This document shows, piece by piece, positions 34,506-46,600 of a DNA stretch of 64,000 nt (its first letter is position 1; every line of letters starts with the position of its first letter). The notes under the pieces were generated by a model. The model worked only from the letters and a program-made list of their open reading frames with translations. It was not told the DNA's origin and made no database searches. The translations under genes were made by a program, and so were the position numbers. Source of the stretch: Hydractinia symbiolongicarpus (Eukaryota > Cnidaria > Hydrozoa > Anthoathecata > Hydractiniidae); contig NC_079882.1 in NCBI RefSeq assembly GCF_029227915.1, positions 21,209,001 through 21,273,000 of the forward strand, written 5' to 3'.

Positions 34506-34829
34506 CAAAAAACAAAAACGCTACATAGAAAATAAAAACTGTTAAAAAAGAAGACAAAGTTTCGCGAAGAATATCATTTCGCATTACTCAAAATAATAAA
34601 TAGTTGCACATCATCGGTTGTGTAGGTTCAAGGGAGGTCAGGAACCTCTTAACAAGTTTTTTATTTAGCATTTTTGACATGTGGTTAATAAGTTTCACCA
34701 GGGAACAATAGGGAGAAATGTTTAGTTATTTCAAACAACGACGCTATGGAGAGGTATCCGCTGTAAACAGGTTTCATTACGAAATTTCCTATCGTGCAGG
34801 TCTAGACAGTCAAAGCGCTGATGGGCAAC

Positions 34830-34919
34830 CTCGTCCCCAAGGCATCTTGTATCTTTTCTGACCCCGGGACGGCGATACGAACCGGGGTCAAAAAAGATAC
34901 AAGATGCCCTGCGGACGAG
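34830..34919. repeat. Foldback hairpin element, copy 2
   Basis: Same as 26361-26450, shifted by 8,469. Confidence 0.7.
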
Positions 34920-35123
34920 ATGGGGACGAATCTTGATACCCCCGGCACAGAGCGTAAGAAGGCATTACTGAATTACAAAATTAGGCGCCGCCCTTAATTA
35001 AGTGTCGCACTGAAAAAATATCTAGTTTTGGTTAGGCGCCGGGACGGTTTAATGGAGCTAAACTGCAAGTTTTGCTCATGTTAATTGTGGTGACAGAATT
35101 ACAGTTCTTTAGTATTGTGGTTA

Positions 35124-35309
35124 ATATACATTAGGTTTACCTTAGTCATTGAACATGTCATGTAGAGCCTGGCACAGTGGGGGTGGTTTCTACCTATAGA
35201 CCTAATCTTAAAGATTGCCAGGGTTATTAGTCTCACTTGCCTGTAGAGGAACTGGACCCTACCCAGGTCTTGATTATTAATGGTTGCATATAAGAACCCA
35301 ACATCCCAC
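35124..35309. repeat. Outer inverted-repeat arm, left, copy 2
   Basis: Same as 26655-26840, shifted by 8,469; partner arm at 41463-41648. Confidence 0.85.
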
Positions 35310-35759
35310 ACTGCACAAGTTCTTCAGATGTACCTTACAGCTTACAGTTACCCACCCTCCCACCCTTTTATAAATTGATTTTCTTCACCTATTTCTTTTT
35401 TATTTTATGTCATCAACACGCCTACTAATGGTGGATGAGATAGCAATTCAATTAATCATCGTGGTGCAATTGACTCGAGTCGAAATCGAAATATCATGAA
35501 CCTCTCCAATGCAACTAAAGACAACCACATCACAACTGTTATGTGAGCACGCAGCACAACATAACCAGACAAATTGCTTCTGCCTCAAGGTTTCCCTGAC
35601 ATTTCTTTTGGCTCATGTTATGTCGGGGTTTTAGTCCAGAGGTAGAAACAACAAGTCTGTAGAGAGCCTCTAATTTAATTGGTGGGTGTGCTGGGCCTCC
35701 TTCGTCAGCCGTTTAGGCAAGTAATGTGTTGATAAAAGTCATTGTAGAAATATTGTAGA

Positions 35760-36432
35760 ATAAGAACACCAGTAATTAGCATGTGACTGACGCTCAGGAC
35801 ATGTCGATACACCTGACGCTCAGGGCATCTCTAGTGTAGTCTTCATGTGAATAAGAACCATGCGCCTGACGCTCAGGGCATGATGAAGCCCCTGACGTTC
35901 AGGGCATCTCTCATACACCTGACGGTCGGGGTATGGAAGAGAACACCATAATTAGCATGTGCCTGACGCTCAGGACATGTCGATACACCTGACGCTCAGG
36001 GCATCTCTAGTGTAGTCTTCATGTGAATAAGAACCATGCGCCTGACGCTCAGGGCATGATGAAGCCCCTGACGTTCAGGGCATCTCTCATACACCTGACG
36101 GTCGGGGTATGGAAGAGAACACCATAATTTGCATGTGCCTGACGCTCAGGACATGTCGATGCATCTGACGCTCAGTGCATCTCATCTGTCTCATGCACCT
36201 GACACTCAGGGTATGAATAAAAACACCAGTAATGAGCATGTGCCTGACGCTCAGGTTATGCATTATATATTTGTGCATATGACGAAGCACGAAGGAGGCA
36301 CCTTCATTCCTACCCATTCCCCAAAAATTTCCATAAATAGTCTACACATACTGAATGTGTTGTATCTACTCATTCCAACAGATATACATTGTTTCTATCA
36401 ATTTGTGTTATTATTCTGGAACCCAAAGCAAT
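35760..36432. repeat. Inner inverted-repeat arm, left, copy 2
   Basis: Same palindromic-unit array as 27291-27963, including the duplicated 175-bp block, so that block formed before the 8.5-kb duplication. Confidence 0.85.
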
Positions 36433-37060
36433 TAATCGAGGATTTACTTCATGTTTCGATGCAGACTGCGCAACCCTGAAAAGGTCTATGTGTCACATGA
36501 CTTCACTACACATGACGATCACTCTCCTCCTATCTTAAATTAATTCGTATAAAATTAGATAATTAATAAATGAAACTTATCCCTACCGCTTATATTCTTA
36601 TCAATTTTCAGCACTAATAAATATAGTAGTTTACAAAATAATAAAAAAAAAAACACAAAAGGACGAACATATTTTCACTGTGATTGTGTATAAAGTTGAT
36701 TTTCAAAAGTAAGACCATTCCGATGGAGGGAGATCCGTTTCGTGGTCACGAGTGAGAAGTGCCGTGAGAAGTACACAACCGAAAGCGCTTTATCATCATG
36801 TGTACGCCAAATCTATTCTATCGCTAGTTCCTTATTATTAGCGAAAGTTTGAACATTCAGCTGGGTATCAGGTAGCTATGTTTTAGAAAACGCATTTTCC
36901 TAACACAATGTAGTATTAAATCCTTTTGCATTTAATTTTTTTCCACTTTTGCTGAACAATTTTTAAGCTAGCCGCGCATGATATAGTAGATACGGAAACA
37001 AACTTTGTTTGCCAGTGGACTTCTAAATGGGAAAAATTTCTCCTAATTAAGATACTTGGC

Positions 37061-37140
37061 TTTGCAAGGGATTGGTACCTTCAGTAGGTAGAGCATTCAA
37101 CTCAGGTCTGAAAGGTTGTTCTAGTCCAATCCCCCCCCCC
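37061..37140 (+). repeat. tRNA-like SINE head, copy 2
   Basis: Same as 28592-28671, shifted by 8,469; the following run of ten C is unchanged. Confidence 0.4.
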
Positions 37141-38679
37141 GCATGTGGCTTTGCCTGTTTTTAAACGGGGCATACTGCTTGTATGCCCCTTTAAAAAGGT
37201 CAGTAAAGCAAAACTAATCTGTGTAAGCATTATGTCCTATTTGTAAATGGGTTACCACGAGCCATCCAGCTTTAAAACACTTTGAACCTGTATGTTATAG
37301 GAAAAAATAGCAACATTCACAATTTATAATGGCTTCTGTTTATACATAAACTTTGGGTTAAAGACGAATGAACAACAAAAGATACATAAATAATAGCGTA
37401 TACCGTCCTAATTACGTGATTATCTAAACAAACAGCTCTAGCTGGAAACTCTGCTTGCCACATAACTTCATGGTTTTGACTATAAACCATCCCTAAAAAC
37501 AACTTTGCAAAAATGCTGACGATCAAGGTGAACGTTTATGAAAGGTCGTTCGAAAAAGAAACCGTCAAAACATCCTATTTCCATGATTTGCGTCTTTTTT
37601 TCAAATGTGAGATCCACTGGAATTATTTTTAAAGTCTATTTTATGATTAAAATAGTTGCAATACTTGGCGACTTTTTTATTATTTTATGTCCAAATTTAG
37701 TCCCTAAAAGCAATAATTGCATTAACCGCTGCTGCCATTATTGAACAAAAAGCTAATTTGGTTCGTAAATATATTGTGTTGATTTGTGACATTATCCTCA
37801 GGCTTTTTCAGGAATATTTGAGTAGGTGTGCGATGATTTGTACGTGCAAATCAAGTAACGCGTGCAATGTAAAACGCACATGCAAAGATGTTACGCATAA
37901 GATATGGGCTTTGAGGCTAATCTTTGTTGCGCATTCATTTTGAGGTAGGAAAGTGGGGGACTTTTTGAATCGTAAACCCCAAACACGATGAGCGTCTACG
38001 TATAGCTAATCTCTTAACCTTAACTTCCTTTTCTACATGTACGAAATAGTATGCATGACTTTTCTGTCATTTTCATAAATTTATTGTTTATTTTTCAGAT
38101 CATTACAAGCAAATAGGCAAAATTATGCTTTGCTTGGGTTTCGTTTTTAAAATTGTTTGAATAAAAACAACATTTGTGGCATAAAGAAAAAACTCAATTA
38201 AATTCGGACTTACTATGGTTTTCGATTGTTTTATCAAACGAAGAAATTATCTACAATTAAATTCATGATAAAATATCTATTCTGCCTGTAAGTGCAGTCT
38301 TGCTGACTTGCTTTATCCGTGCTCCGTTGGCATTTACCTCCGCATTAGTAAAGAACAACATGGCTGGATTTCTTGTGTAAGACCTAGTTACCAACGACGA
38401 AGGGGCCAGGCAAAAGAGATTTATGTCTACGTAGTTCTTTTAACTAAGTCAGGAGTCAATGAATTAGCTAGGATGGTCAGGTTGGATATGAATAGGCTTG
38501 CTCGTGGATTAAAAGAACCAGAACTATTCAATAATTCCGAGATTTAAAAGTGTTCGACCAAGATGGAAATCTATCAGGCATTTTGTCCGACAAAAGTTCA
38601 AAACGAGCTACGGACATTTACTCATTTCTTTGTCTTCTTAAATTGATTTATTGCGAGGATCAAGTGATAAAAAAGATAA

Positions 38680-39240
38680 ATTGCTTTGGGTTCCAGAATA
38701 ATAACACAAATTGATAGAAACAATGTATTTCTGTTGGAATGAGTAGATACGACACATTCAGTATGCGTAAACCATTTATGGAGGTGCCTCCTTCGGGCTT
38801 CATCATATGCACAAATATATAATGCATAACCTGAGCGTCAGGATATGTATTATAGGCGTTTTCATGCCCTGAGCGTCAGGTGCATGAGACAGATGAGATG
38901 CACTGAGCGTCAGATGCATCGACATGTCATGAGCGTCAGGCACATGCTAATAATGGTGTTCTCTTCCATACACTGAGCGTCAGGTGTATGAGAGATGCCC
39001 TGAGCGTCAGGGGCATCAACATGCCCTGAGCGTAAGGCGCATGTCTCCTATACACATAATGACTACACTAGAGATGCCCTGAGCTTCAGGTACATCAACA
39101 TGTCCTGAGTGTCAGGCACATGCTAATTACTGGTGTTTTTATTCATACCCTTCGCGTCAGGTGTATGAGAGATGCCCTGAGCGTCAGGGGCTTCATCATG
39201 CCCTGAGCGTCAGGTACATGCTAATTACTAGTGTTCTTAT
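38680..39240. repeat. Inner inverted-repeat arm, right, copy 2
   Basis: Same as 30211-30771, shifted by 8,469. Confidence 0.85.
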
Positions 39241-39724
39241 ACTACTTTATGAGAAACTCTTTTTATTCTGTCCACCCTTTTGTCTGTTATATGAAAATAA
39301 GTTTCCTAATGTTGAAGATTATCTCATCCTGCTCAAATTTTTTAAAATTTCTTAAAATTTTTGACTTTCCAAGCCTAAGGTTTCTTATAGATTGGTTTCT
39401 TATAAAAAAAAACTGTGTAACATGCATAGTTTATTCATGTTTGGCATTGTGTTATAACCATAATAACGCTCTCATATTGGACTCCAGCGAGACAAACTCT
39501 CATGGTTTTTATTTGACCATTGACACAAGGGAGGTACTCAAAGATTTTAAACCTAATTCCTGAAGTGGAAATAAAGGTGTTGACAATTTATAGCAGAATC
39601 TTTTGTATGCACGAAAACCAATACTTTCATAAAATTGTTTGTAAATTTAGCTTCTGTTAATCCTTGTACTTATATATACTACAAGCTTTATGTAAATATT
39701 TAGACTGAAGATGACATAAGAGTA

Positions 39725-40683
39725 CAGTAGACTCCTGGTTATTCGAACCTGCACTTATTCGAATAATTCGGTTATTCGAAGTGAGATGGCGTTCCCCTTG
39801 GATCTGCTTACCCAACTCAGGCAAAAACACTCTCGGTTATTCGAACTTCAGTTATTCTTCGGTTATTCGAAGTGATTTTTATTCCCCTTGGGGCCAATTA
39901 TAGGCTAAGTCACCCTCAGTTATTCAAATTTTTCTTATTGGGAGATCGTCGAGTGAGAACATTGATTTTCTGCGATTAAAACACTTTTTTTCTTCAAAAA
40001 ATCAGGTTTCAATATTCATGGCTATTTACACTCTTCAAGCAATTTCTTCAAAAGTTCAATATTCTCCTTCGGTCCAGAGAGTTGAAGCAAACAGGGGATC
40101 CTCAATCCCTTATCATCTCCAAAGTTAGTTCTTTTCCCTGTCACTTTTACTTTGCAAGTACACAACATCTCTGACTTCAGAAAGTAAAATATCGTTTTGG
40201 CAAATTTTCCTGTTTTTCCTTTAGGCAAATGACCAACAATATCTCCTTTTTTGCAGACCGCCACTGCATATTTGTCTATGTCGTTTGTTGGTTCCAAGAA
40301 TGGTCTTGACATCAGAAAGCAGTTAAACATGATAACACGTACATGTCAAAAACACTATATCGATAGTAAAAAACAATGTAGCATTAAAGATTTTTTTAAG
40401 AGTTGAACTCCTTGTATTTACTAGATACATTTTCTTTATAACTTTCATATTTTAAAACCTGTTAACAATTTGTTCAAATTTATTCTTTCTTCAAAAAGTA
40501 AAAATTCTTTGTGTTTACACGCTCAACTGAACCACAATGCCTCAATTACTTAAGAAAAGTCCATCCCATTAAGGTTAAGTTGAAAATCTGGCGGGAAAAC
40601 GAATTTTTCAGTTATTCGAACTCCCGGTTATTCGAAGTAAATTCTTATCCCCCTTGAGGCTTCGAATAACCGGGAGTCTACTG
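39725..40683. mobile_element. Pogo-type element carrying a HIRAN-like frame, copy 2
   Basis: Same as 31256-32214. Two of the four substitutions seen between the units fall in this element (39906 and 40660), both outside the reading frame. Confidence 0.75.
40022..40330 (-). CDS. HIRAN-like domain protein inside a pogo-type element, copy 2
   Basis: Identical 102-residue frame to 31553-31861; no base change was seen within it. It came with the tandem duplication, so its intactness is not independent evidence of selection. Confidence 0.6.
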   Translation of the reverse strand: MFNCFLMSRPFLEPTNDIDKYAVAVCKKGDIVGHLPKGKTGKFAKTIFYFLKSEMLCTCKVKVTGKRTNFGDDKGLRIPCLLQLSGPKENIELLKKLLEECK

Positions 40684-41462
40684 TAGCTCAAAACATGTAT
40701 ATTGAAAAAAAAATGTGAGATTTTATTAAATTAGTAGTTATTATTTTTATAATGCAATAAACGTCACAAGTCAAAGCACAAGAGTGACCTAATCTAACAA
40801 TTTTTGTAACACCAAAGGTGGAATGCCAACATGATAAAATGTTTAATATACATTTCCTTTTCTTTTAAAGAACCCCTTTGTCACTATAGGTGTTCCCAAA
40901 ATAGAATTCCCGTAAATGGAAAGCCTGACCATATTTATACCTTCACTTACTTTGCATCTAGAATCGTTTTTAACAATTCATTTCCTGATTTCCAAACACT
41001 CAGTGATCTAATTTATATGATTGTAACAAAATTGTGTGATGATTGCAAAACAGAATTTGTATTTATTATTCACACAATGAGTGAACGTTATAAAGTCATA
41101 GCAAAAGCATGATAAAGTTAATATGCATTTCCTTAATTTTGAAGAAGAATTACAAGGAAAGCCTGTCTAGTTTTATACCACCAATCGCTCAGCATCTAGG
41201 GATCAGCCAATAAAAGTTATAAATTGTTCTAAATTAACAAAAAGTCATGTACCTAGGCACAAGAGTAGCCTAATCCGACACAAAATTGCATTCAACATTG
41301 ATGTTTGTTAATGTTACCCTAATAAGTGTTTAGATGAAATCATCTTGGGAGCTAAACTCCTTTTTAAGAGGCTTTTCGACTTAGGAACCCATCATAATGG
41401 GAACATCTTTGATTTGTTTGCAGATACTCAGATTGATATTATAAGCTATTTAGTTAAAAGGA

Positions 41463-41648
41463 GTGGGATGTTGGGTTCTTATATGCAACCATTAATAATC
41501 AAGACCTGGGTAGGGTCCAGTTCCTTTACAGGCAAGTGAGACTAATAACCCTGGCAATCTTTAAGATTAGGTCTATAGGTAGAAACCAGCCCCACTGTGT
41601 CAGGCTCTACATGACATGTTCAATGACTAAGGTAAACCTAATGTATAT
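41463..41648. repeat. Outer inverted-repeat arm, right, copy 2
   Basis: Same as 32994-33179, shifted by 8,469. Confidence 0.85.
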
Positions 41649-43604
41649 GTATAAAGTTTCAATTTCAAATCTAGCAAATTAAAAGAAGCACCCGTTGTCT
41701 TTCAAGATAATTAAATACAAAAATAATGCAAGAATAATTTATATAATATTTATTTCAAACATATGTAAATATGTTTTGAAGTACTAACTCCAGTTTAAAA
41801 CTATACTTATAACGGTGAAACATTATTTTATTGTGTAAAAAATATTTATTTCAAAATATGATAAATAAAATTACTTTTAGACAATTATATATGAGGGACA
41901 CAGTTTTTTCCGTTTAGCATTCCCTGGCTTCTTTCATTCAGGCTGTGTTTGTTTACATTCCTGCAGACTAACAATTAATACTTTACTAAACAGAAGATCC
42001 TTACCAACACATGCCTGCAACTGTAGTACTACTTTGACTTTAATATATCCAAAAACAAAGCTCAATAATTAAAAAAATCACATAGCTCATATTTACACTA
42101 TAATAAACTTTTTAAATATTTAAATGATATAAATATTTTGAAAATAACTAACTAATTAGATGATATTTTTTAAAAATAATTTTGAAAGGGTTACTGTTAC
42201 CTTAAAGACAATTAATTCTGATATATATCACAACCAAATCTCGGTATAGGTTACGGGAAATAGCAATATACGGTTTCTTTGTTGCGTTGTGTCATTTGTA
42301 AAGAGTGAGCAGATGACACAAATTTATAGGATTTACACACAGGGCACTTTGATTATACTCATAAGCGCAAGGAGTGCACACATAAAATTTGGTACCTATT
42401 ACAAAAATACCACTGGGTTTGTTTACAAAAGAGAACAGCCTCAATGTTGTTTGATGTTGTTCTTACAGGTAGCTTAGCTACCCTATTGTTAGATTCATAA
42501 AAAAACATCAGAAACTTTTTCATGTGGATTACTTTTACATTAACAAAAATTTTAAGATTGCGATTTTGGGATTTATTATTTTTCAAATTTCCCGCTCAGA
42601 ATTTTTAAGGCCCATGTACCACAGAATGTTTAACTTTATCTTCCTTATGTCATATAAGCTATGCAACAACTTTTGCAGGAAAATAAAAACACATAAAGAG
42701 TAAAAGTGTTTTTTTAAAATATTATGAATTAATTTCAAATGGATTAGTCGCAGCAGCCATTTTGGTGTCAGCGGTATGAAAAACTATGCTTTTTGTACAA
42801 ATAAAATTTAGTATTTATGTTTTTGGACCAGCTTGATGAAATGGAACCAAAAAATTTTTTACCACTATCATGATATATTTCTGTTTTTCTGAATTTAGCA
42901 ATTTTCGGATACGACGATAAATTGTTTTTGTCAGCATATCAATTTTGACAAGCTGTGTGTACAGAAACATTCAAAGTGATTAAAAAACTCATTTGAGCAT
43001 CATACCTGGCATAGGTGGAAAGGCTATAGATCAGTAAATTTCACAACCTGTTTGTTGCAATAAATTATTTTCATTTTATAGCAAAAAAATCATGCGCACA
43101 CCTTCTGCTAATATATATATTTTTTGTTTTATTGCTTTGCTCAGCCAGTATATCATGTTATTTTTTGGTCAAAAGGTTGTTATTGATGTCGTTGATTGCG
43201 AAGTGTAGATTTAAAGGCTTCAACATGCTTTATTTTGTTAGCAAGAAATTTGAGATATTCCATCTTTGCTTGAAGGTCTGTTTGTAGGGTCACATTGTGA
43301 ATCCCACAAATAAACTGATCCTTGATATAAGATTCTTGTATGTCTGCTTCACAGTGAAGACAGGTTGACGGGCATACTCAAAGTCCTGTGCAGATAATGT
43401 TAAATGTGTTGGCAAACACAGTTAACTGGAAGTTACCTAACACATTACTTACATCACTCATGTTTTTGCCTTTTTGTATCTATGTGGCTTCCAAAATGTG
43501 TATACAACTCAATATTGTGGAAGACAAGCAAATTTGTTCAGTCAAATTGTTTTACTGCATAGATTTACTCTGAATGACATTAATCATTGTGTGTTTTAGG
43601 CGAC

Positions 43605-46600
43605 ATGTCAAAGAAAGAAAAAAAGTGCTGCAGACCAATTGTATTGGCATCTGTTGCAATAGTCATTGGGTTGATATTTGTATGTCTGGGTTTTGCATGC
43701 ATTCCACTTTTCACAGAACTTTATAAAAATGCAGTTAAAAAGGTATGTCCCAGTCAGAGATAAATGCAGGGTATGTAGCCACTGCAAATTTTTACTGTAT
43801 GATGTAGTTTACAGACACCACTTGGGCTGTCACTAAGAGAGAAATTTAAGTAAATTTCCCAAGGGGATATAATGCTAACATCTACCTAAATGTTTTCGTT
43901 TTTCTAAATCATATTTCAACTTCTTTTTTGTGCAAAGTAAAGCATTTATATTATTTAAATTTAGTGCCAGGCCACTTATTTAGTTACTGGTACTGATACT
44001 CTCCTTTTTTGGTGATTCAGTTTAAACTCAATTTGAAATTTGAGTTTTGTAGCCATGTAAATACAGTGCCAGTATAGCTACAATAGCCTCAACGAATAAT
44101 TGACTGAAGGTTGTATTAACTTGATTCCTATTTAGAATATGCCTATTTTTCAAAGAAGCTACCTAATATTTTATCTGAATATATATAATTTTAAATAATT
44201 TTCTGATTTAGAAATTAGTTATGAAAGAAGGAGGAGAAACATATAATGATTGGGTCAAACCTCCTGTTCCAGTATACATGCAGTACTACTTGTTTAATTA
44301 TACAAATGTAGAAGATGTACTAAATGGCTCAAAACCTCAGGTTCGTCAGCTTGGTCCTTATTCTTACAGGTAAGTTTTGTGCAGGATATAATAAAATATT
44401 ATTTGATGTAAGTAAAAATGGTATTTCAGGTAGTAGAATGTTACACTGTAATACACCATTCTGACATATAACTTTGCATGACAATGGACCTAAGTCAAAG
44501 ATAGTTTTTGTGTATGTTGGAAGGTTAACGATGTCTTTTTGATGCAAAGAATTGTTTCACGGAATATTGGTCTATTTGATGGTTGCATTTGTTATAGATA
44601 TTATAATTTGCTGTTGTCAAATTTTTTAATACTAAAATAAAACTTGATAAGCAGTGTATTAGTGAAGCTCAAAGTATAGCTTCACTTTAATTTAATCACA
44701 CTGGTAGTACTTGCCTCTCCTGATTAGAGTTGAACTACTATCAGGAAAGTGCCATGATAAATCTTTATGTACATACGCATCATCTAAATAAGCTATTTGC
44801 TATATTGAGCTATCTAAATAAGCTATTTGCGTGTCAGAAACATATTGCCTCGCATAGTGAGTGGGTTTGTCTGCAACCCACAGTTCTTGGGACCACAAAT
44901 CCCACTATTTTCTTAAAGGTTCCCTCCCGCTAAAAATCAAGTTGAGCTCATATTACAGATCTTTGAAAGTTGTCTAGAAATCTTTTTATTTTTTAGAAAA
45001 AACTTTATCCGTTCTCGAGATATTTGTCTTAAAAGTAGCGCTAATTCTGCGAAATTGTGACGTCATGAGTATGCATTGAGCATAATTATGGTAACTAAAT
45101 AAAAAAAATATGTAAAATGTTCAAAACCCGTCAAAGTGAATGGCCAGAAAACATTTTTAACTCTATATGGCTTTTCAAAAATGTTACTCATGACATCATG
45201 CATAATTAGTGAATTTTCTTAGTCAAAATTCTAAAGAACCAATTAAGAATTTAAAAAAAATATTGAAATTCCTTGACAACCTTTCAAGCTCTTTCATATG
45301 AGCTCAACTTGATTTTTCACGGGAGGTAACCTTTAAAACTAATTTTAAAGTGTATGATCTGTGTTTGAATAAAATGTAATGTACACATTTTGATGAAAAG
45401 ATAGAAATAGTGGGACATAGTTTAAACCTCTTCATATTGAACCCTACATGTTGTGTTTTAGGGAGGTGCGATACAACTATGTGTTAGAAAAAAATTCAGA
45501 TGAAATCACATACATGCAAAACTATTCATACATCTTTGATTCGTCAACTTCATGTAGCACTTGCACAGAGAATGATGTAATACATAGTCCCAATATTGCA
45601 GCTTGGGTATGTTTCAGTTTTCAATTTCTAATCTAATTTTAATCTTTTCAGGCTGTCAAATCCTACCTTAGCTATCGCAAATTCATTTGGATTCTCGCAA
45701 CTACTACTTCGTAAATCCACTGAATCTAGTTGGATTCTCGTGATTCTTACCTCCCGCAAATCCAATTTAGATTCTCATAAATTCAATACACAAATCCCAT
45801 TTTTATAGTTTCTTTCTCTGGTATTATTATGATATAAAACACTTTATTTGGCTGGCTGAAACTCACCCTCAAGAAATTCGCCATTTTGATTTTTTGTGCT
45901 TTGAGATTAAAGGGAAAGTATTGAATCCACGTGGGGGATGATCAATAACCGTTCTGTAAAGTATTTAACTTCAATAAAGGGAAAAAGAAAATGGTAACCA
46001 TCAGCAGCGAATGGTGGACTTTGGCAGCAAACGAGTATTGGAAAAGTAGAAATATGGTGACTAATGTTAATTGCGCGAATGTGATTGGATTCGCGGTATC
46101 ATCGATCACAAGAGTTGACACGCGAATCAGATTCGCGGATTTGCGTCAGATTTGACAGCCTGTTTTTATGTTATGTTTGTACTCCTGTTATTTTAAGTTA
46201 TCTAGCAGGTCCATAAAATAACTCAACTTGTCAAATTGTTATGTATGCAGGGCTTCTGAAATTAGGTATCTGTTTATACGCATGTCCCTACTGTCAATTC
46301 ACATAACCAAGTTGCAGATCCCAAGTTATTGGGTCATTGGAAAAAATTTAAAAGGCCTGAGACGAGCGAACAAGTATCATTTTGGCAAAAAAATTAATGG
46401 TAATCAATTCACCTTCGTAATATCTATGCATTAATAACGTTTGAATGCACATCTCTAAACAAGTCTAAAATTACTGATGAAAGAAAATGTCAAAAGTTGC
46501 TATTACTTAAATATGACATCATAATTTATGCAACATAATTAAATCTGAAATTCTTTAAATGTGAATATCTTGAGACCTAAAAGAGCTTTTTAGAAAACTT

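Larger units (their letters stand above)
34506..42974. repeat. 8,469-bp tandem duplication unit, copy 2
   Basis: Direct copy of 26037-34505. At the junction (34498-34513) the right end of copy 1, ACATTCAA, is joined through one C to the A-run and CAAAAACGCTAC that open the unit. After copy 2 the sequence continues ACATTCAAAGTGATT into unique DNA upstream of the CD36-family gene. The borders lie in A-rich microhomology, as in replication slippage or end-joining duplication. Confidence 0.95.
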
